From Brachypodium distachyon (Eukaryota > Streptophyta > Magnoliopsida > Poales > Poaceae), in contig NC_016135.3 in NCBI RefSeq assembly GCF_000005505.3, positions 17,516,613 to 17,580,612 on the forward strand: a stretch of DNA of 64,000 bases, given 5' to 3'. How positions within the stretch are numbered: the first letter of the stretch is position 1; each line of letters begins with the position of its first letter. The translations under genes were made by a program, and so were the position numbers. Below are positions 35,382 to 51,119 of this stretch, piece after piece. Below the pieces are notes generated by a model that was given only the letters and a program-made list of their open reading frames with translations, made no database searches and was not told the origin of the DNA.

Positions 35382-35883
35382 ACTCATGTTGCACCTCAGC
35401 CTCTTAGCTCGCGCCGTCGCCGCCTCTGGCGTCTCCGCCATAGCTGGTTCTTTCTAGTCTTCTGGCCTCTTGTCTTGCGCTGGCATGGATTCCTGTCGGA
35501 AATAAGTATGACCCCCCCGTTTCCGCAACAATTTCCAGATTAAATGGCCCAAGAACAAACCAACCAATCACGTTATGGGCCTTGAACGGAAAAACTTTGG
35601 TCTGCTCCCAATATTACACACCAGTAATTAGACACAAGCTGGAACTCAAAACAGATCAACGTTTCCAGATAACAGAGACTTAGCAGCCAAATAGAGCACA
35701 ATCCAGAAACCTATGGTTATGCCTACAACCGTCATGTCAAATTGACTGAGCAATTGTAAAGTTCAGAAAGTACTTCTGTTCCTCGAGAGACGAGATTTTT
35801 TCTTCTACTGAGGAACTAGCATTGGGGGAAGTATTTTGAAGTTGCTCACAGAAAATCTCAAGCCTTAACAAAATAGTGAAAGC

Positions 35884-38071
<2,188 letters not shown>

Positions 38072-39136
38072 CCCTCCTCGATCCCGCCGCCCCGCGCGGG
38101 TTTTCGCCTGCCTTTTTGGGGTGTAGGGGGGAGAAGCGGCGCCGGCGAGGAAGGCGGGAGAGCGTGGCGGCAGGTAGGGTTTTGGGGGATTTGGGAGAGG
38201 AGGTGGCACAACGGCGCCGAGTAATCAGGAAGCTTAGGCCGGAGCCGGACCCGAGTTTTGGATGGCTCTGTTTGGACGTCGGTTGTGCTGAGACTTGATT
38301 TGGGCCGGACAATGATCTGGGCTGGGCTTGCAAAGATTAGAAGAATGAGGTAAAATTGTGCCGTTATGCCGACCCCGTGCAAAGTACAGTAACTCATTCT
38401 GAACAAAAAACGTTTTTGTTTTTTTTAGGTAAAGAAAACGTTTTTGTTTCATTTATGGAAGGCTTTCAGATGATGTTTCTTTCATTTGCATCACGAACAT
38501 AATGGATTATGGAACAGCTCACAGTTTATTCAGACAAAACAAATCGAGAACGCCACAGGTATTGGTGTGACACTTTAGTCAGAACACCAAGACACCAAAA
38601 GTCGTGACAAATTGCAAGAATGTATTTCTGTTACGAATAGATGACAACTGGTATCAGTCAAATTTGCAAACATTCAAGAAAATTCTACGCAAATCAGAAA
38701 TCAAGAAGTAAATCAGTATGATGAATCACTTGACTGTAGAGTGCCCTACATGAGAACCAAAAGAGAGATGGCATGATGCCATTCGCATCTACTGGCAAGA
38801 GCACTTCATCAGCATAATCAGTTGATGCATGCGCGACAGAATTAAGAACAGATCACCAACTTATCCGAAAATGCACATCATCAGTAGACAATAAACTACC
38901 CCTTCATCAACAACGCCAAAAAATCAAGAACTAGAACCGACCATCCGTTGAAAATATTTTCACCCCAATCTATTCATCGCAGGCTCGCAGCTAACGCCAA
39001 TGTGACAGTAGTGTATGTAAAAGATCATGTCCAAGGAACAGGAAGGGCTAGGGAAATTCAGTAGTACTGCGGCAACCTAAACGAACCTAACCAAGAGACG
39101 ATCAAGACCCCGCGATTTCGCAGCCCAGGAAGTATC
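38072..39136. other. Intergenic between RPB5 and the RING gene
   Basis: Contains the RPB5 leader and promoter side (38072 to about 38400) and the 3' flank of the RING-like gene. No additional gene or element ends were recognised. Confidence 0.5.
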
Positions 39137-39592
39137 CTACGACGGTGGTGTCATCGACGACGACTGCTCCTGTGTCCCTGATGAGCCCCAAACAGAGCTC
39201 GGCGACGGCGGCTGTTCCTTCTCCTCCTCATCCTTGCCCCTGGCAAGGACGAATCTGGAAGGCGGAGGAGGCAAGAGCACCAGCGGCTCCTGCTCGTCGA
39301 TTGCGGCGGCGGCCGAGTACACCGGCCACGAGCGCCCGTCGTCCTCTCCTTCTCGGCGGCGCGCGCGCCCACGGCAGATCGGGCAGCGGGAGAACCGCGG
39401 GGCCTGGCGTTCGTGCCAGCTGTGGCCGCAGGGCAGCGTGAGGATCGCGTGGCCGCAGAGGCAGGTGGTGTGGCCGCCGCCGAGCAACTCCGCCTCCGCC
39501 CGCCGCCGCCACAGCGCTCCGAGGCATCCGAAGAGGAGATCCTGCCACGGGAGGCAGCAACGGTAGGGCGTGGCGGCGCATCTATCCGCCAT
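39137..39592 (-). CDS. Small RING-like zinc-finger protein
   Basis: Single-exon frame of 151 residues starting MADRCAATPYRCC. Residues about 44-74 (CLCGHAILTLPCGHSWHERQ, then CPICR) look like a compact RING finger with C-x-C, C-x-H-x2-H and C-x2-C ligand pairs. The first pair is CLC and the spacing is shorter than in classical RING-H2 proteins. If functional it would be an E3 ubiquitin ligase. The C-terminal half is Ser/Pro/Glu-rich and likely disordered. The start is supported by a TATA box 140 bp upstream and by absence of an earlier in-frame ATG. High GC makes chance open frames common here, but the zinc-ligand pattern argues for a real gene. Confidence 0.7.
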   Translation of the reverse strand: MADRCAATPYRCCLPWQDLLFGCLGALWRRRAEAELLGGGHTTCLCGHAILTLPCGHSWHERQAPRFSRCPICRGRARRREGEDDGRSWPVYSAAAAIDEQEPLVLLPPPPSRFVLARGKDEEEKEQPPSPSSVWGSSGTQEQSSSMTPPS

Positions 39593-39731
39593 CTAATCCT
39601 TGCCCTGGCTTGCTCCCTTCCCCACTTCTGTTTGCCCCTCGCCTGCTGTTGCCCGGCTGGATTCTGCAGGCGCCGGTTTGATTGCCAGCTGCGCTTGCAT
39701 TTGAAAGGATGGTCTTGGAGCGGGAGTTCCC

Positions 39732-39740
39732 TTATTTATA
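39732..39740 (-). promoter_or_regulatory. TATA box of the RING-like gene
   Basis: TATAAATAA on the minus strand, 140 bp upstream of the ATG at 39592 and followed by a GC-rich leader. The context GTATAAATAAGGGAAC is close to the plant TATA consensus. Confidence 0.65.
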
Positions 39741-42700
39741 CGATGATTTGGTTTAGCTGCAGATCTCGAGGACTGGTGGACGTCCAAAATTTAACTTGTT
39801 CCATGGATTGCTAGGTAGGGCGCGTTTAGAAATCCTTTCCCATTGAATTTTTTTAGCTGCTTTCCCACTGAAACTGACAGGGCAAGACGTTAAACGTGTT
39901 AAACTTTGATCAAGTTTATAGGAAAATGTACCAACATATATTAGATTGCTAATTCGCTATATAATATAAAATGTATATGATCAAACTGTAGTTTTAGCAG
40001 TAATAAAAATGAAGTTCTTCACGGGGATTAATGCAATGATTCGTTTCCAAATCTCAAGCTAAACCCATAGATTAACAGGGTTTGGACTGAAAAGTAACAA
40101 ATCTAACTTGATGATCTAATGTTTTTGGGGTTTTCGGTTGACTGTAGCAAATCTGACAACAAGGTACTGACTAACTGAAGAGACAGACATAGACAAGAAG
40201 ATTTAACTGAAGAAAATCAACATTAGCGGAGCAAATCTTTCTGTGACGAATTTATAGTTTAGACAGCAAGAGTTTTAGAGAAAGGAGATGAAATAGTTAA
40301 AATCTAGAGAAGGCAAGTAGTAAAACTAATAGACAAGGAGAGAGTTTCAGATCAAAGAGTAAAACATCACAGGCAGATCATGTCTCTACTGCACAACAAA
40401 CTGACAGAAATTTAAAGAACCAGAGCAAAAACTTAAAAGGAAAACAGAGCACGGCACAACTTCAGCAATATTAAAGATTTCTCATGACTAGATTTAGTTA
40501 CAGACAAGCTTAATCATACGAATTAAGCAGCAGATTACAGAAGTTCAGCAAGAATCAAAAGGGAACTTGAGAGTGAGAAGAATAGGGACAGAGATTACAT
40601 AATTTCTTGTAGCAGCAGAGAATTTTGAGACAAGAAAGATATGATATATCTTAGCAACTCTAACATTTTGGTGAAGAATCATCCAAATCACCCAATAATA
40701 GCTCTGGATCTGGCCAGCTTCCTCTCTTATTCCCCTCTCTTCTCCAAGTTTCTGGATCCCAACTACTCCACCCCCCTTGCTTGTGCGTCCCGAAGGAAAG
40801 AGATACACCACCCTTTATGCTATTATCCTTTTCTCTCCCTCAGAGGCTATCACCATCACCTTTGAATTATGCAAATGACCCCTTACTTTTGCTAGCTTGA
40901 CACTGAAGAAGATCCTTGCTTTATGCTCCTTTTTACTTGATCACCCTTTCTAGCATGTTCTTTCTCTCTTCTTTTTCTCTTCTTCACTTTTCTGCTTGGT
41001 ACCTTTTCTTCAAGGTGTAGACGGAAGAAGATTTTGGTGCCTTTTCGCACCCTTTTCTGCAAAAAGACATGCAGTGTTGTAAAATGACAGGTTTGACCCT
41101 TTTTTACAGAATTAATTCAAATTTAAATTCAAATGATTCAAATTCAATCATGATCAGCACCAATTATGTTTGAAATTGATTTAAAAATATGTACTGATCA
41201 GTATATCGCAAAAGTTATACCGTTAGAAGTCTAATGTCCTTCTAATTTGCCTCATTCATAACGATGATAGTTTAGCTGCACATCTCATATGATACACGAG
41301 TGGTATGGACAGTCGACCGTGTTTGCCTTTCATCCACGAACAAATCAACCAACCCCCCCCCCCCACCCACGGACACCAAACACCATTTGGATATAGGCAG
41401 AGATTGGAATTTGGAGCCGAGTTTCGCGAATTCCGTTGTCAAGATGTACATATCAGCCTTGAACTCATTTCAATAACACCAAACACCATTTGGATGTAGA
41501 CGAATATTGGAATTTGGGCACTCAATTCAATAACATTAGCCTTGAACTAAAAAAAAAATCTCCCTTCGAGTTGAACTACCATCGCTCGGCTTCCACCAAC
41601 AGAGCGCGTCAAGTACTCCGGCGAGCTCCAATAAACTACGAAAAGCTCCAACAACTACTCCAAAGACACAATTGGTAACAGAGTCCGGGATCCCTCTCTC
41701 GTGCCTAACCGCGTCGGGCGGTTGATTTGACACGCAAAAAATCTGCAGTGGGCCCCACTCTTTCCATATCCTCTCTCTTTCCTTATCTCTTCCTCTCCCT
41801 TTCCTTAACCCCGTGTTCTTTCCTCCTCCTGACGCTTCCCCTTCCCTCACACTCCCGAGCGGCAGGTGCGACGAACAGAAGCCGGCAGCAACGGTGCAGG
41901 TGAGTCAAGTCCGAGCCGGAGATGGCGACGCCGCGGTGGCGAGAGCGAGGACAAGACCGGCCGCAGCGAAGGCAAGGAGGTGATGGAGGAAAGAGGTAAG
42001 CCCCAAAAATTTGACTTAGGGTTAGGCGGAGGGGGGCTGGCCGGCGCCGGAGAGAATATGAACACATTCCCGGGCTTAGAGGGATGGCCGGGGCGACGGC
42101 TGGAACAGGGTGAGGTGTTGCGGGAGCGCGCCGGCCGCGGATGGCGGGAGACCCCCGGTTGGCCGGTTGGGCTCAGCTCCTTCACATGGTCGGAATCGCC
42201 GGAGTCACCTGGTCGGAATTCAACCGTCCGGGGCGGACGACTCCAGATTGCCCCGTCCAATATAACCAGGTCGGAATTCCGTAGTTCGCGCAATCGAATG
42301 CTGGCCCAACGCCGGCGCCGGAATCTACTGCCATCGTGGACCTACGTTACCTCCGCAGCCGCAGCCCCACATGTCATCGAACCGTGAAACCACGTCCACG
42401 CGGAGCCCGCGGGTTTCCCGAAGTCCGGAAAGGGAAAGGCGGAAAAGCCAACCCCGTCACAACGCGAAGCGGCGCCTACTCGCTCCGCTTCCGCCCCCTT
42501 CTCCTCCCTTCTATTCGCTTCGCCTCCCCACCCGTCGCTCGCCTCCCGGGATCTTCTCCCTCCTTTCTGCCGCCGCCGCCACCTCCCCCGGCCGGCGCCC
42601 ACGCGCCCACTCGGCTTCTCAATTCGAGGTCAGATTCAAACCCCAGCCCGGGTCCGAACCCCGCCGAATATTTCTAGGTTTTGGTACGGATCTAGGGTTT

Positions 42701-42768
42701 GCCGTGGCATTCCGGCGGCCGATTCGCTCGACTCGCTCCTGTATCTCCACGGTTTGAATTCCGTGCTT
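39741..42768. other. Intergenic and 5' leader region of CDKG
   Basis: 39800-41300 is AT-rich and featureless apart from pyrimidine-rich tracts. A C homopolymer run lies near 41353. Two direct copies of about 40 bp (CACCAAACACCATTTGGAT ... GGAATTTGG) sit at about 41374 and 41477. From about 41850 the DNA is very GC-rich with long frames on several strands (for example 41866-42387), none with recognisable motifs. The last few hundred bases are probably CDKG promoter and leader. Confidence 0.5.
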
Positions 42769-45528
42769 ATGGCCGCCGGGCGCCAGGGAGGGCACAGGGA
42801 TTACGAGGCGAGGGAGCGGGAGCTAGACGCAGAGGCTTCCAGGAGGAGCAAAGAGCAGAACCACCACAACCACCTCGGCGGCCGCCACCGAAGCGACGCG
42901 GACCGCCGCCGTGACAGCGGGCGCAGCAGGAGTGGTAGGGAATTCTCCAATGGATTTGGCCACCGCCGCACGCCGCCGCCCAAAAGTCGCCTCTCGGGAA
43001 GGCTGGGGGAACGCGAGCCTGGTGAGGTGCTGAGCGGTAGTGCGTCAGATGACTCCGGTGGGAGGACACACACGGTGGCGGAGAATGTCGTGTCCAGTTC
43101 TAGCAGGGAGGGAAAGGTGGCGCCGGGGGCAGCGGCCCCGTCGCCAAGCAAAAAGAGGAAATTCTCGCCCATAATTTGGGACAGGGATAGCCCAAAGCCT
43201 CCATTACATTCTGATATAGCTAGTGGCAAGAAAGTTGTGGAATCCTTGTCCGCTGATACAGCATCTGGGACGAAAGTGGTGGAATCCGTGTCTGCTGAAC
43301 TTCCTCCACCTCCCCCATTGCCTCCACAGGGGCACAGCCCAGAGAGATTGGTTGTGGAGAAGTCACCAATGGATGTTGACCTTGCTGTTGATACTGAGGG
43401 CACTGAGCAGTTGCATGAGCCGGAGGAGAGTAAAGTGCTGGAGGAAGAGGAGTACCCAACAATGAGGAACATATCAACTTCTAGGTGGGCTGGTACTAAT
43501 GACGAGGAGGAGGAGAGTACAGCACCCAGGAAGAAGAAAAACATATCACCTGCAGATTCTGCTGAGTTGAGGCCTGGTAAGAAGACTCCTAGTCCAGAAC
43601 TTGGGGAGGTTGTGGTCAGTGATATCTCTGTTGGGAGGACCATGTCAAGGTCCTCTGATTCCGGGAGAATGGGCAACGATGAGAAGGAAGACTTGGAGGT
43701 AGATAAATATGACTATATGGATGTTGATAGGGAGGAGGCTAGCAATAGTGATTCAGCAAATCGTCTTTCTTCTGATTCAGAGAATGAAGCACGCAGGTCT
43801 GAAAGCCCTGAGCCAGTGAAGCTGGGACATCGATGTATTAATATGCTTCAAGGTTGCAGAAGTGTTGATGTTTTTGAGAGGCTCAACAAGATTAACGAGG
43901 GTACTTATGGTGTTGTGTACCGAGCAAGGGATAAAAAGACTGGCGAGGTTGTTGCACTGAAGAAGGTCAAGATGGAGAAGGAGAGAGAAGGTTTCCCATT
44001 GACCTCTCTTAGGGAAATCAACATCCTTTTATCTTTCCATCACCCTTCAATTGTTGACGTTAAGGAAGTAGTAGTCGGCAGTAGTCTAGATAGTATTTTT
44101 ATGGTGATGGAGTACATGGAGCATGATCTTAAGGGTGTCATGGAGGCAAAGACAATGAAACAGCCCTATACCCAAAGTGAGGTGAAATGTTTAATGCTTC
44201 AGCTATTAGAGGGTGTAAAGTATCTCCATGACAATTGGGTACTTCATAGGTAATGATTGGCTTGCCTTTTATTCTTGATCTTCAGATATTATCCAATGTG
44301 TTCTGATGGTGACTACGTACTGATACACATGTCATTTTTCAGGGACCTCAAGACCTCAAATCTTTTGCTGAATAACCGGGGTGAGTTGAAAATATGTGAT
44401 TTTGGACTTTCTCGTCAATACGGAAGCCCACTAAAACCTTATACTCAATTGGTTGTGACTTTGTGGTACAGGTATGCCTTCGGCCAACATCAGATTCCAC
44501 AGCAGTGCTTTGACTACCTTAAGTTTGCACTGTAAGTTATTTTATCGACCAGACTAACCTATTTTGCTCATTCTGGCTACAGGGCTCCAGAACTATTGCT
44601 AGGAACAAAGGAATACTCTACTGCTATTGATATGTGGTCCGTGGGCTGTATAATGGCAGAGCTTCTGGCCAAAGAACCATTGTTCAATGGGAAAACTGAG
44701 TTTGAACAGTTAGACAAGGTATTCCATTTATATTGTGAGGTCTGTTCACAGAGATTCCATAGCGCATATGCTTCTGTGCTGTAGATAGCTATAAATGTAT
44801 ATATTTTTATTCAATGACATCTCATGGTGATTGGTGAAGCTACTTTTATTGTAGATATTCAGAACACTTGGCACTCCTAATGAGAAGATTTGGCCTGGTT
44901 ATGCGAAATTGCCTGGTGTAAAGGTCAATTTTGTCAAACAACCGTAAGTCTATGTTTATACCTGCTTTTCTTGTTTCTCTGCTGAGTGTATATTTGTATG
45001 ATGGTATTCATATTTTGAATTTTTTTCTCAGGTACAACAGATTAAGGGATAAGTTCCCAGCTGCATCTTTTTCTGGGCGTCCAAACCTATCTGAAGCTGG
45101 TTTTGATCTGTTGAATAGACTCTTAACTTATGATCCTGAGAAGGTAAAATGGATAATCATCAATTTGATTAATGATTATCCAGTTCTTCCGTCATCGTTT
45201 ATATTAAGGTCTAAGCAAACATGTCTTTCTTGTACAGCGTATAACAGCTGATGCTGCTTTGCAGCATCACTGGTTTACGGAAGTTCCTCTACCTAAGTCG
45301 AAGGACTTCATGCCAACGTTTCCTGCTCTCAACGAACTGGACAGGTAATTTTCCCAACCATAGTTCCACGTGTTGTTTTACTTAAATCTTTTTGGTTCAT
45401 AGTCAATTTGTTTCTCATATTTTAAAATACACAGGCGTACCAGACGGTATTTGAAGAGTCCTGATCCTTTAGAGGAGCAACGGTTGAAAGAACTGCAAGC
45501 AAAAGGCAGCCGTGGCCTTTTTGGCTGA
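42769..45528 (+). CDS. CDKG-2: Cyclin-dependent kinase G (PITSLRE/CDK11-like)
   Basis: Seven coding exons: 42769-44249, 44343-44471, 44583-44718, 44855-44943, 45032-45143, 45238-45344 and 45435-45528. GT-AG introns, frame kept, 715 residues. The start is [20 protein letters not shown]; an in-frame TTG slightly upstream is not a likely start. The first 360 residues are Arg/Ser/Glu-rich and disordered. The kinase domain (about 369-655) has the GEGTYG-type loop as [14 protein letters not shown], the cyclin helix PLTSLRE (about 410-416, versus PITSLRE in animal CDK11), HRDLKTSN (493-500), DFG (513-515) and the activation segment to RAPELLLG. All catalytic residues are present. Plant CDKGs pair with L-type cyclins and act in splicing and meiotic chromosome pairing. 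Confidence 0.95.
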
Positions 45529-47767
45529 GCTTAAACCACTTGTTTGGATTTTGTTGGTACTAACTGTTATGCTTCAACATGAATCAATGAAGTCAGAATT
45601 CTTCTGAGGTGAGATGTGCCATGGACATGAAGTATCACATATTCTTGGTGTCTACAAGCAACTGACAGCGCTCTTTAGCAGGCTTTGTGCTTAAGTGGAT
45701 GAGATTTCTCCTCATGGCCCATCATAGAATTTTTTCTGCAGGATTAGCAGTCCAACCAGATTGATCATGGAAGCAAATCTAATCTTCCTCTATCATAAGG
45801 TTTGGCGTGTTGGCTTTTATTGGGTACACATACACAAATTTCACCTTTGGAACTTCTGTATGTAAAATATTCAGATTGGTACGTTGTAAACAATGCTCAG
45901 TGTGTTGGATTTAAAATAAGATCCATCTTGTTTTCCTATGCTCGTAGCCCTTTTCTTTTGATCTTTGCATTTTGTTTGCAAGAGACGAAAGTGGCGATTG
46001 GGAAGGATGCCTCTTGCTTTTCACCAGGAAATCATGGACAGTAATACAACTTGAAAGGTAAATATATTCAAAAGTCATTTACCTCAAGTGATGTATTGCT
46101 GACTCAAAAAAAAAATCATGGATGCACATTCTGAAAATCCATTTACACGAGAAGGCCCTGTATTAAGATAATTGGTGGTCTTTAAATGCTGCCTGGAGTC
46201 TCGATCATGTACAGTGCTAAGAACCCTAAAATCTTAAAGTAAAGGAAGACAGTAATGGAAAAGATAGAGAAAAAGGACAAAATGAGACAGGAATGACGAC
46301 CACACCCCGAGTCTAATCTCATTTCCTCCTTGTGGGTGTATGCAAATCCTTGTTGTTATCTAAGAGATATTGTGATATTCACCACTCAAGAGTTCTTTCA
46401 TCTCTGCTGTTTCTTTCACCCATGTGTGTCATATAGGACATGAGCAGAAAAAGGTTATGATTCTTTAGTGTTTTCTTTTTACACAGCTTTCTAGTTCATT
46501 AAACGTGCCAATTTAATATGCACACTTGGTTGTCAAGCAAATTGCGAACTTGGAGCAAGCTCTTGAAGGTAGTTTGTTGCAATTGAGCACAACTGTCATG
46601 CTGAAGGAATTGATGACGAGAACAAAAATTGAGGGGTCTATGCTCATTAAATAATACAGCTGGGCTTGTTAGTTTCTTTAATCATCTTATTGACTTAAGC
46701 TCAGAGTGTGCTTTGTTCGGATTTTTTCTGTTTTTGTGTATCTCTAGCTGAAGATATGCTACATCACTATGTTCTTTGTGTTTGGTGATAACTACTGTAC
46801 ATGCTGCTTATGTGCTTAGAGAGTTAGTTGGACTTACTACGACTGTTCTATCTGTGACACGTCTGCAGCTTAAGCTGTGACTGCTTCAAGATAGGAAGCT
46901 TGATGACTCTCAGCCTGTTGTAACTAAGTGACTAAATGTTGTGGAAGGTCTTCAAGTGTGTTCACCTGTTACTTCAGTGAACCGTAGTGGTCACTGGTCA
47001 GTCTACTCTCCTTACCTTGTTTATTAATGTACCTCATTCGTCTAACTGATTTGCGAACCAGTCGTCTATTGTTTGTCTCAAGGATGTGGCAATTTTGCTT
47101 GAACTGACATTTGTTCAATTCACATATGGGAAACAAATACATTCATATTCTTAATTTTCTTCTTTACCATGTTTACAAATTAGTCTGTCTCCATGAACTT
47201 GGGGGCCATTAAGGGGGCAGTGAAACGGGTCAAAATTAGGCTGGAAGGCTAGGTTTCTCATGTTCTCTGTTCAACTATCTGATCGTAGTTTTGATTCTTT
47301 CGACGAGCAGCAGGCCAAATGACGTTTGATACTCTATAGGGGTGGGGTGGGGGTGTAGAACTGCTTACGCTTCTCGCAGTTCTTGTGTAGACATGGGTCA
47401 CGCAATTTTTGTGTATACATGTACAGTTGTTGCCATTGCCTTGGCCGCTGTGGTTTCTACTTGCCATTTCCTGTCGAGTGATCTCGGTAGATTCTTTTTG
47501 ACATGTGATATCGGAGTCTTGGATAGTGCTGCGTCTCAAAGCAGATGAGGTTTGCCTGGACTGGTATGGTAGCTCATCAGGTTCAGGGTCGCATGCTTTA
47601 TCATTATATTGCCATATAACATCCATATAAACCTTTGCGTGATTGCAGGGGCGTCGGCCTGCCAAACTAAAAGATTACATACTACTGCCATATTTTTGTC
47701 ATCCGTGCCCTAGAAGGGCAAAAAAGAAAGAAAGGAAAAAACAAACTAAAACTTATGGAATTGCACC

Positions 47768-47861
47768 ATGGAGTCTGATCCATAAAAAGTGTTGCACATT
47801 TTATAATAAGTTAGTACAAATTTTGTACTAAGTGGGAGACACTTTTTAGGACCAGAGGGAG
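47768..47861. mobile_element. Degraded Stowaway-like MITE
   Basis: The left part GGAGTCTGATCCATAAAAAG and the reversed right part CTCCCTCTGGTCCTAAAAAG form an imperfect inverted repeat with a central palindrome (TAGTACAAATTTTGTACTA). The TA target duplication is no longer clean. Confidence 0.6.
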
Positions 47862-47878
47862 CACAATTTTGATGGATA

Positions 47879-48113
47879 CTCCTTTCATTTCACAAGGTTG
47901 GTGTATTTTGTTTCGTTAAGACAAGATTTTGACAAATGATAACTCTATTAATGTGTTTTTTCACAAATGAAATTTATATCAATATATTTATCTTTAAAAG
48001 TTCTTACTAATAATCTTGTTTTTATTTCATATAAGGGACATTCATAGAGTAATTTTTAGTCAAAGGTTTGTCCTAACAGAACAAAATACGCACCGTTTGT
48101 GAAAACGAGGGAG
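47879..48113. mobile_element. Stowaway-like MITE, 235 bp
   Basis: Left arm CTCCTTTCATTTCACAAGGT and reversed right arm CTCCCTCGTTTTCACAAACG align for about 45 bp, including GTATTTTGTT and GTTAAGACAA/GTTAGGACAA. TA is at the left border and CA at the right. Confidence 0.7.
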
Positions 48114-50247
48114 CAAGACGGAGTACTAATCTTCGTCCCTTGAGCTGTCTGATATCGCTGGTTCGATCAGAATTTTCATCCCATGTTTTCGATAGCCTAT
48201 TTGGAATATATTGATATGTTCTTGTCAACCCTTTAACCGATTGCTCTCGATAACTCAACTCTATCTTATTCCCCCTTTCGCTTCTAGCCCAATTCTTGCA
48301 GCCATGTCATGTGGAGACTTCATTATTTGATGGTCGATATTGATCAGCAGTTCAGAGTCAGTCTACTCTACCAAGGGATGAAGGGAGAGCAGCAGATTAC
48401 ACAAAACAGGAGAGGCAGTAGTTCAGTTTGCTGTTCGCACGTGGTTTGGCCTTGAGACAAACAGTACCCTGCAGGTCACTAGTCGATGCAATTACATGTA
48501 AATACATTTCAATTTATTCTGTAGCATCAATATTCATACAAATTTTCTTGTCAAGTTCGAAAAATCAGTGGAAAACGACGGGATAACGATCTAGTACTAC
48601 TCAGGATCCTTCGTGTCAGGCGGTGCACGTTTCCCTGAACCACTGTTCTTTGCAGACCGAACTCACCGCTGCCGAGACCAGACATGTAAAACGCGGTGGT
48701 CACTTTTCGTACGCGTGTTAACATGTCCCGTCAGGAAGAGAGAGGACGGCAGTAAACGAGGCCAGTTTAGCGTGGCTGGCGAGTGGCCCCGGACTATGAA
48801 TGCCCTACCGAAAGCGAGAAGGGTGCACCGTGCCACCGTGCATCGATGACCGGTTTGAGCTTTGGCTCTTTTACCTCGTCCCTGGGACGATTCTTGTCGT
48901 TGTCCTTTTTCAGTTTTGTAGCCTGCCTCGGGTCTTGGGATTATCGTGAGTCCCATCGCTCATCCGATGTTCATAGTTATCCTCATCCGTGGACGCAGAA
49001 TTACAGCCTATCGGCCGACTACTTTACATTCAAACCTGTTCTCCGGGAACCGCGTTCAGTCGTCGTCGTCGTCGAATTAGCGGTGCAGAAGGATCGAGTT
49101 TGAACTCTCAACCAGTAGAGCGCTGCTTGGCAGTTTAGTTGCTGGAGTATCGAATTAACTCGTGGATTCGATTGTGTTAGCGTTCGGACAGTAGCACTTT
49201 CTGTTATTTTGAAAATAAATAAATTCTATGAAGTAGTATCTTTTTTCTATTGCGTGGTCTAAAAATATGTCGTAGAAATTGCGCATGGTGAATCATAATT
49301 CAATTTGTAACGGATCATTTGCTTCGTCTTACTTGGACATTTTTGATAAATTTGCCCTACCATTTTTACTTCTAACTCTTATCTTTTTTTTTTCAAGCAT
49401 AAAAACACACGTGAAATTACACAAATACCCGATCGCTTGCATATGCGCATGTGTGCATGGACTCGCACGTAACATTGAAGTATGCATGGTCTCCTGCGCA
49501 CGTGACATTGATGTAAATGAAGGCATCTAACGTTAGATTTTCTAATATTCTTTCTACTAAATGTTCACAATCTAGTCATTTCTTCTAATCTAATGAATTT
49601 TTGATAAAGTTTCGAGATTTATCTACCTCATTAGCAATCCCGCTCTCGCAAATGTGATTTGGTTTCCAAAAGTCGAGATCAGACGAGATTCACAAAAACA
49701 TCGTGCTGATTTCAGAAACTGAAAAGTTAGGGTTTATTTTAAACTCCACTAGAAGTTTAATTACTGCTATCTTTTCTCTCTTCATCTGGACTGTTCCTCA
49801 CCACGAGATACTCCGACGTCATAAGCTCCAAAGATTTGTGGTGGCTTGGGATTGAGGTTTCAATAGGCCATGTTTCCTTGGATGTACCGATGTTGGATGC
49901 ATGGGTGAGGGAAAGGGTGGATGCTAGGATGATGAGAATGAATAATGGAAGGATGCTAACGAGAGTGCAAGGTGAATCATAGCAATTTGAGAAGCTTGGA
50001 GCTGATCGTAGTATTGGTTATTTGGATTCTCAGCCTCTGCGCTTGGCAATGGAGAGTTAAGCATGCTAGTGAAATTTGGTGGACGACTGGGTTCCATTTT
50101 TGAATCTTTAAATGTATAAGAAGTGTGTGTGTTCTTCTCTATTTATAGCTGAACATGTAATGGCTAGTGCGAAGTGAAATGGCCAAACGGCCAACTGCCT
50201 GGCAGTTTAGGACATCGACGATTGTGAACTAAATACTCCGGGTCTAA

Positions 50248-50604
50248 GAGCAAGTCCAGCAGTCCCTCCAACCCATCCTATCCCATCTGCGAGAGTTTTG
50301 GTGAAAAAAAACTCAGGTCTAGCAGAGCCCTATCCCACTCCCCAAACTTAGGTGCCCTCCAAATTCTTCATGAGAGCCTCCAACTTGAGGAGCCTGATGG
50401 GAACTTCTCGTCCCAAATATTGCATTGAAATCTCTCACTTCTCTCAAAAAGTTGAAAGAGCTGAATAAAATATAGATGAATAAATTATATGGGTGTGTTT
50501 AAGAGTTTGTTGGAGAGAAAACAAATTTAAAAAGAAAATCTTTTATAAGGACTTCTCATAGAAGAATTTGGAGCTCAAATTTAGAGGCTCTCCTGCGCTT
50601 GCTC
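50248..50604. mobile_element. PIF/Harbinger-like MITE, 357 bp
   Basis: TAA on both sides (50245-50247 and 50605-50607). Left end GAGCAAGTCCAGCAG and reversed right end GAGCAAGCGCAGGAG. The terminus is nearly the same as in the 974-bp element at 24753-25726. No coding capacity. Confidence 0.8.
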
Positions 50605-51119
50605 TAAGGTTCTCCAAGCATCGATCTACTTAGTTAAGGGTTGGAACTAAGTAATTTTCTTACGAAGTAACCTATATATGCTACTGTCAGCCACAACGGG
50701 TAAGGTAGAAATACTCTCTCCAAGGACAGAACCCACCGACCGAAATATTACCGTTGAAACCGTTCCATCCGGGTAAAGGGCCACTGGGCAAGTGATAACA
50801 CAAAAATTCAAAACAAACAAATTTCCACGGTAAAAGAAACGGTTCGGACTTCGGAACTTCCTAAATCGTCGTGTACAACGCAAGGGGGTCTTCTCCCCCA
50901 CCGTCTCCTCCTCAAATCCTCTCGTCCTTGCCCTGGAAGCCTCTCTCCTTCTCCTTCCTTCTCTGCCCCCCTCCCGTACGATTCCACCTAGAGCAGCCAG
51001 AGCCACCGGGCGCCGCTCGCACGGGGATTGCCCGACTCCCCTTCCGCAGCCGTGAGGGTGTCGAGGCCGCGGCGAACAGCTTTTGCATTGGCGCGGTGTG
51101 CTCGCACTCGGCGCCCGGG

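Larger units (their letters stand above)
45529..51119. other. Intergenic between CDKG and RAD21
   Basis: The first kilobase or so may include CDKG 3' untranslated sequence. Two degraded Stowaway-like elements (47768-47861 and 47879-48113) and a PIF/Harbinger-like element (50248-50604) are recognisable. The other open frames (for example near 48613-49103 and 49279-49530) lack motifs. The RAD21 leader starts about 50870. Confidence 0.5.

Noticed and set aside
39145..39566. Plus-strand frames opposite the RING-like gene
   Set aside because: Shadows; only the minus strand shows paired zinc ligands and a TATA box.
41866..42387. 173-codon plus-strand frame upstream of CDKG
   Set aside because: No recognisable motif, GC-rich, with equally long frames on the other strand.
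42754..42768. CDKG start at an upstream in-frame TTG
   Set aside because: Plant nuclear genes rarely start at TTG; the ATG at 42769 gives the expected MAAGR-type N-terminus.
49279..49530. 83-codon frame with a hydrophobic stretch
   Set aside because: AT-rich intergenic DNA, no motif, no promoter, poor coding composition.
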